A DNA stretch of 64,000 nt from Bog-532 sp963830385 (GTDB taxonomy: Bacteria > Actinomycetota > Actinomycetes > Streptosporangiales > Streptosporangiaceae), in NCBI GenBank assembly GCA_963830385.1, contig CAWHMD010000005.1, forward strand, positions 1,922,001 to 1,986,000. The letters are read 5' to 3'. Below the pieces are notes generated by a model. That model saw nothing but the letters and a program-made list of their open reading frames with translations. It did not search any database and had not been told where the DNA came from. How positions within the stretch are numbered: position 1 is the stretch's first letter; every line of letters begins with the position of its first letter. Made by a program: the position numbers and the translations under genes. Shown here one piece after another: positions 58,668-64,000 of the stretch.

Positions 58668-59773
58668 GGCTGCGCAATCAGGGTCACGGTCGCCTTGGCC
58701 GAGTGGCCGTCTCGCTGGTAAACGATGGGCACCGTGTCGCCTGGTTTCGTGGTCAGGGTCAGCTCTTGCAGCTGAACGTCGCTGGTGGCCGGCTTGCCGT
58801 TGATGCTGGTGATCACGTCGTTGGGCTGCAGCCCGGCCGCGGCGGCCGGGCCACCGGGCGCCACCGCCTGGACGAACAGCCCTTCGGGTACCCCCGCCTG
58901 GGCGGCGGCGGCAGGCGGGATCGGCACCGTCTGCAGGCCGAAGTAGGTGTGCGTCGCCTTGCCGGTGCTGATGATCTGGCCGGCGATGGACTTGGCCAGA
59001 TCGACCGGGATGGCGAAACCCAGTCCGATGCTGCCGCCGCCGGATTCACCGGAGGAGCTTGGCACGCTCGCGCCGGCCGTCGGCACCCCCACAAGCTGAC
59101 CCTCGCAGTTGACCAGCGCGCCGCCGCTGTTGCCGGGATTGATGGCCGCGTCCGTCTGGACGGCGCCCACCAGCAGAGCCGACTTGTCGTTGTCCCCCGG
59201 GACCTCTACGGTCCGGTTGAGGGCGCTGACGATGCCGGACGTCACGGTCCCGGAGAGCCCGAGGGGGGCGCCGATCGCCACGACCGGCTGGCCGACCTGC
59301 AGGGACGATGATGTACTCAGCGCGATGACCTTGAGCTTGCCGGAATCCTGGACCTTGAGCACGGCGAGATCGGTTTGCGGGTCCCGGCCGGTGATCGTCG
59401 CGGGGCTGCTCTGGCCATCGGAAAACTGCACCTCAACCGACCCGCCACCCGTGGCGGCGATGGAGATGACGTGATTGTTCGTCAGGATGTAGCCGCCCGA
59501 CCGGATGATTTCCCCCGACCCGGTGCCGGCGCCGCTGGGGCCCTTGGCGGCGATCGTCACCACTGAGGGAACGACCTTGTTGGCGACCGGGGTCACCGAG
59601 CAGGCGGCAGCGGTGGAGGTACCCGATTCAGCGCTGGCGCTGGACGAGCTGGATGGGTTGGGGCTGTTGCTGGTACAGGCGGCCACGGCACCGCCTATGA
59701 CCAGCACAGCTACGGGAACAAGCCGCGGCGGCCATCGGGCAGTACTGACTTTCCGAACGGTAAACGGGATCAT
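58664..59773 (-). CDS. Trypsin-like serine protease with PDZ domain (HtrA/DegP type), lipoprotein
   Basis: Envelope protease of 369 residues. A lipobox VAAC at Cys33 suggests lipid anchoring; most actinobacterial HtrA proteins instead have a membrane helix. The triad is His101 (TNNHV), Asp135 (TDLAVLK) and Ser216 (GNSGGAL). A PDZ domain spans about 270-365 (GGPAAAAGLQPNDVITSING). ATG at 59773 is preferred, with GGTGG upstream, over a GTG three codons earlier. Confidence 0.9.
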   Translation of the reverse strand: MIPFTVRKVSTARWPPRLVPVAVLVIGGAVAACTSNSPNPSSSSSASAESGTSTAAACSVTPVANKVVPSVVTIAAKGPSGAGTGSGEIIRSGGYILTNNHVISIAATGGGSVEVQFSDGQSSPATITGRDPQTDLAVLKVQDSGKLKVIALSTSSSLQVGQPVVAIGAPLGLSGTVTSGIVSALNRTVEVPGDNDKSALLVGAVQTDAAINPGNSGGALVNCEGQLVGVPTAGASVPSSSGESGGGSIGLGFAIPVDLAKSIAGQIISTGKATHTYFGLQTVPIPPAAAAQAGVPEGLFVQAVAPGGPAAAAGLQPNDVITSINGKPATSDVQLQELTLTTKPGDTVPIVYQRDGHSAKATVTLIAQP

Positions 59774-59949
59774 GACATCCACCGGAGAACAGTGCTGTGC
59801 CTTGTCGGCCGGACAGGCACAGCCTCCGCGCGCCGCACCGCCCCCACATCACCCTCAGCGGATGAGCCCGAGCCGGGCGGGAGCGGAGTCGCCTCCGGAT
59901 AGCCGAGAACGTCCATTAGGCTGGTTGGGCCTGGCTGGAGGGAGATCGC

Positions 59950-62249
59950 GTGAGCATTCTCGGCACCCGCGTGCTGCGGACGGAAGACCCGGGGTTCCTG
60001 ACCCGCGGCGCCGTCTATACGGAGGACGTACAGGACGACCGGCTGACCGGCGCCGGTCACGTGTTCTTCGTGCGGTCCCCGATCGCGCACGCCCGGATCA
60101 ACTCGGTCGACCTGAGCGCGGCCCGGGAGGCGCCCGGGGTGATCGCCGCGTTCACGGCCGCCGGCCTGGAGGACGTGCCGGAGATCAAGCCGATGGCGGG
60201 CTTTATCAGCCAGCAGATGACCCAGCCGCTGCTGGCCCGGGACGTGGTGCGGTTCGCGGGCGAGCCGGTCGCGGTGATCGTGACCGAGCAGGCATACCAG
60301 GGCGAGGACGCGGCCGAGCTGGTGGACGTCGACTACGACCCGCTGCCGGTGGTGGTCGACATGGGGGACGCTCTCAACGACACTGCCGAACGGCTGTTCC
60401 CGGCGGCCGGCACCAACATGGCCGCCACCTTCGGCGACCCGGCCAAGTTCGACTCCGGCCTGTTCGACGGCTGCGAGGCGGTCGTCACCCAGACGATCGA
60501 GAACCAGCGGGTGGCCCCGGCCCCGATGGAGTCGCGGGCGGCCGCCGCGGTCTGGGGCGACGACGGCCGGCTGACCGCCTGGATCCCCAACCAGGGTGCC
60601 CAGGGCACCCGCGGGTCGCTGGCCGCGATGCTCGGCCTCGACCCGGCCCGGGTGCGGATCATCACCCCGGCGGTCGGCGGCGGCTTCGGCGCCAAGTTCG
60701 GGGCCGACCCCGAGCACGGGCTGGTGTGCCTGGTGGCCCAGAAACTGGGGCGGCCTGCGCGCTGGGCGGAGACCCGCAACGAGAACCTGGCGGGCATGAC
60801 CCACGGCCGCGCCCAGCGCCAGACGATCACGATCGGTGGCAGCCGGGACGGGGTGGTGCAGGCCTACCGGCTGGAGATCATCCAGGACTGCGGCGCCTAT
60901 CCCAAGATCGGCACGATCCTGCCGTCGCTCACGATCTTGATGACACCCGGGCCGTACGCCTTCCCCAAGGCGGAATCGGCGGCGGTGGCGGTGGTGACCA
61001 ACACCGTCCCGATCGGGGCCTACCGCGGCGCGGGCCGCCCCGAGGCGACCGCCGCCGTCGAGCGGGCCCTGGACCTGTTCGCGGCCGAGATCGGGATGGA
61101 CCCGGCCGAGGTCCGGCGCAAGAACCTGCTGCCCAAGTTCACCGAGCCGCACAAGACCGCGTTCGGCGCGGTCTACGACACCGGCGACTACGAGGCCGCC
61201 CTGGACAAGGTGCTGGCCGCGGCGGATTACGCCGGCCTGCGGGAGGAGCAGGCCAAGCGGCGCGCCGCGGGCGAGACCGTCCAGCTCGGCATCGGGGTGT
61301 CCTGCTACGTGGAGATCACCGGCGGCGGTGATGAGGCGGGCGCCCCGCACGAGAACGGCACGGTGGAGGTGCACCCGGACGGCACCGCCACCATCTTGAC
61401 CGGGACCTCACCGCACGGCCAGGGCCACGAGACCGTGTGGGCCATGCTGGCCAGCGCCGAGCTCGGCATCCCGATCGACAAGATCACCGTCAAGTGGGGC
61501 GACACCGACCTGATCCCCGAGGGCGGCGGCACCGGCGGCTCCCGCAGCCTGCAGCAGGGCGGCGCGGCCGTCCGGCAGGCCTCGCTGGAGCTGATCGAGG
61601 TGGCCCGGCAGCGGGCCGCCGACCAGCTCGAGGTGAGCGCCGGCGACCTGGAGTTCGACGTCGCCCACAGCCGGTTCGCGGTGGCCGGTGACCCGGACGT
61701 GGCGGTCCCGCTGGCCGGCCTGGCCGAGACCGAGCGGCTGTTCGTCCGGTCGGTGTTCAGCGCGCCCGGGCCGACGTTCCCGTTCGGGTCGCACGTGGCG
61801 GTGGTCGAGGTGGACACCGAGACCGGCAAGGTCAAGCTGCGCCAGATGATCACCGTCGACGACGCCGGCACGGTGGTCAACCCGCTGCTGGCCGAGGGCC
61901 AGCGGCACGGCGGCATCGCCCAGGGCGCCGCCCAGGCGTTCCTGGAGGAGGTCGTCTACGACGCCGACGGGAACCTGCTGACCGCGACGTTCGCCGACTA
62001 CCCGTTCCTGTCGGCCACCGAGGTGCCGAGCTTCCAGCTGGCCGACATGGCCACCCCCACCAGCTACAACCCGCTGGGCGCCAAGGGCATCGGCGAGGCG
62101 GGCACGATCGGGGCCACCCCGGCCGTGCAGAACGCGGTGGTGGACGCGGTCAGCCACCTGGGCGTCCGGCACATCGACATGCCCACCTCCCCGCAGCGGG
62201 TTTGGAAAGCTATTCAGGCGGCACAGCGGGCCGCAGCGCAGGAGGCGCG

Positions 62250-62253
<4 letters not shown>
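59950..62253 (+). CDS. Molybdenum hydroxylase large subunit (CoxL form II / xanthine dehydrogenase family)
   Basis: The 767-residue molybdopterin subunit has VGGGFGAKFG, the GAYRGAGRPEA loop (Tyr358-Arg363) and the late GIGEAGTIGATPA with the catalytic glutamate. True CO dehydrogenase carries AYRCSFR at that loop, so this is form II, whose substrates are N-heterocycles, aldehydes or unknown. GTG 59950 has GGAGGGAG upstream. Its end overlaps the small subunit by four bases. Confidence 0.92.
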
Positions 62254-62740
<487 letters not shown>

Positions 62741-62744
<4 letters not shown>

Positions 62745-63553
62745 TCCCGGCGCCGTTCGAGTACGTGCGGGCCACCTCGGCCGGGCACGCGCTGGACCTG
62801 CTGGCCGAGCACGGTGACGAGGCCAAGGTGCTGGCGGGCGGGCACTCGCTGCTGCCGATGATGAAGCTGCGGCTGGCGGTGCCGTCGGTACTGGTCGACA
62901 TCGGGTCGCTGGACGAGCTGGCCGGTATCGCGGTGGACGGCGACGAGCTGGTGATCGGGGCCACCACCCGGCACGCCGACGTGGCCGCCTCCGACCTGGT
63001 CCGGACCGAGGCGCCGCTGCTGGCCTGGTCGGCCGCCCAGGTCGGCGACCCCCAGATCCGCCACCGGGGCACGATCGGCGGGTCACTGGCCCACGCCGAT
63101 CCGGCCGCCGACCTGCCGATGGCGCTGACCGCGCTGGGCGGCACGATGGAACTGCTGGGCCCGAACGGGCCGCGCACGGTCGGGGTCGACGAGTTCTTCG
63201 TGGGTTACTTCGAGACCGCGATGGAGGAGGACGAGCTGCTGACCGCGGTCCGGGTGCCCCGGCTGTCCGGCGAGCCCTGGGGGTATCAGAAGTTCACCCG
63301 CCGGGCCAACGACTGGGCCATCGTCGGCGTCGCCGCCGTGGCCGGTCGGGTTGCGCTGGCCAACATGGGAGCCCGGCCGCTGCGGGCTTCCGCGGTGGAG
63401 GAGGCGCTGGCGGGCGGGGCCTCGGTGGCCGACGCGGCCGCGCTGGCGGCCGAGGGGACCGAGCCCGGCGAGGACATCCACGCCGACCGGGAGTACCGGC
63501 AGCACCTGGCCCGGGTGCTCACCGGGCGGGCGCTGCAGCACCAGGCCGGCTAG
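62741..63553 (+). CDS. Molybdenum hydroxylase FAD subunit
   Basis: A 270-residue subunit with the FAD motifs AGGHSLLPMMKLRLA and RHRGTIGGSLAHADPAADLP. The start is GTG. The gene order L-S-M differs from the M-S-L order of classic cox operons, and no maturation gene (coxD, xdhC) lies in the window. Confidence 0.94.
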
Positions 63554-63561
63554 CGGGTCGG

Positions 63562-63586
63562 CCCGGCCGGCACCGGATCGGCCGGG
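63562..63586 (+). terminator. Hairpin after the hydroxylase operon
   Basis: CCCGGCCG pairs with CGGCCGGG around a 9-base loop, nine bases after the stop. The tail GGGCTTGG has few T, so termination is uncertain. Confidence 0.4.
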
Positions 63587-63599
63587 GGCTTGGAACGGC

Positions 63600-63635
63600 T
63601 TGATACCTAGCATTACAAAGCCTAGAGTTGCAAAG
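63600..63635 (+). promoter_or_regulatory. padR promoter overlapped by two tandem 15-base repeats
   Basis: TTGATA (63600-63605), a 17-base spacer and TAGAGT (63623-63628) form a near-consensus promoter. The repeats CCTAGCATTACAAAG (63606-63620) and CCTAGAGTTGCAAAG (63621-63635), 12 of 15 alike, fill the space from the -35 to the start codon. This is the expected place for an autoregulatory operator; the start of transcription falls at or next to the ATG. Confidence 0.65.
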
Positions 63636-63636
63636 T

Positions 63637-63960
63637 ATGAACCGGGAACGGCTGAAGGGTCATCTGGACCTGTTGCTGCTGTCCGTCCTGTCGGCCGGGC
63701 CAGCCCACGGCTACGCGATCATCACCGCGCTGCGCGAACGGAGCGGGGGCACGTTCGACCTGCCCGAGGGGACGATCTACCCGGCCTTGCACCGGCTGGA
63801 GAAGTCGGGCCTGCTGGGCAGCACGTGGACGGACGCCGAGGGCCGCCCGCGCCGGGTGTACGCGCTGACCAGCCGGGGGGTCGCCGCCCTGGCCGACGGC
63901 ACCGGTGAATGGCGGCGGTTCGCGACCGGCGTCCAGGCAGTGCTGGGGTGGTCCGCGTGA
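63637..63960 (+). CDS. PadR-family transcriptional regulator
   Basis: A 107-residue winged-helix regulator with GHLDLLLLSVLSAGPAHGYA, the recognition helix LPEGTIYPALHRLEKSGLL and the wing GRPRRVYALTSRG. ATG 63637 is right after the repeats, with no ribosome site, so the mRNA is probably leaderless. It may control itself and the next gene; control of the hydroxylase operon is possible but not shown. Confidence 0.93.
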   Translation: MNRERLKGHLDLLLLSVLSAGPAHGYAIITALRERSGGTFDLPEGTIYPALHRLEKSGLLGSTWTDAEGRPRRVYALTSRGVAALADGTGEWRRFATGVQAVLGWSA

Positions 63961-64000
63961 CCGCGCACAAGCCCGAGCGCGAGCCGGGGCGTGAGCCGGG
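63957..64000 (+). CDS. Start of the gene behind padR (cut by the window end)
   Basis: GTG at 63957-63959 overlaps the PadR stop by four bases and the frame stays open to the end (VTAHKPEREPGREPG). PadR genes are often followed in this way by a membrane protein they regulate; here too little is present to name it. Confidence 0.45.
   Translation, partial: MTAHKPEREPGREP

Overview
The window is a high-GC actinobacterial chromosome segment (Actinomycetota). The evidence is the gene order of the ribosomal superoperons, the Glu/Ala-rich tails on L17, L10 and NusG, the TTG start of rpoB, the HadA/HadB-rpmG-tRNA cluster and SigA-like promoters with 17-18 bp spacers. It does not look like Streptomyces or Mycobacterium in detail; a Streptosporangiales-like or related lineage is possible, but I cannot fix the order from sequence alone.

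Layout. 1-3660: the end of an NTF2-like gene, a strong terminator, then the cytochrome oxidase genes ctaC-ctaD-ctaF (minus strand). 4010-9713: a TusA-like sulfur carrier, a secreted or membrane protein, and a tight operon glmM-nnrD-alr-tsaE for cell-wall precursors, metabolite repair and tRNA modification. 9815-13392: rplM-rpsI, a divergent membrane protein with a low-complexity head, and truA. 13457-20607: the alpha operon (infA-rpmJ-rpsM-rpsK-rpsD-rpoA-rplQ) preceded by secY-adk-map and a DUF1707 gene. 20751-30357: spc and S10 operons in canonical order. 30452-34720: str operon rpsL-rpsG-fusA-tuf. 35341-42760: rpoB-rpoC, where rpoC carries a one-base deletion. 43364-48225: rplJ-rplL with an L10-type leader, then tRNA-Trp-secE-nusG-rplK-rplA; these two units are separated by about 1.15 kb of gene-free DNA with two perfect 22-bp inverted repeats and a G-rich tandem-repeat tract. 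48405-52957: an aminotransferase, adenosine deaminase, murB, hadB, hadA, rpmG and tRNA-Met. 52984-59773: accessory genes (lipase-maturation-factor-like membrane protein, FAD oxidoreductase, agmatinase family, small alarmone-hydrolase-like HD protein, lipoprotein, trypsin-like PDZ protease). 59950-64000: a three-gene molybdenum hydroxylase operon (coxL form II, coxS, coxM), then a PadR regulator and the first codons of its partner.

Most of the window is information-processing housekeeping: ribosome, RNA polymerase, elongation factors, Sec export and start-codon processing. I could place nine probable promoters and several intrinsic terminators or attenuators, so the transcription units are fairly well resolved. 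I did not find a convincing new multi-gene system. The most useful observations are the rpoC frameshift (most likely a sequence error), arginine at S12 position 88 (a position tied to streptomycin resistance), two non-consensus residues in the RpoB rifampicin region, repeated elements in the leaders of infA, rpoA and padR, and the odd inverted-repeat/G-rich island between rplJ and rplA.
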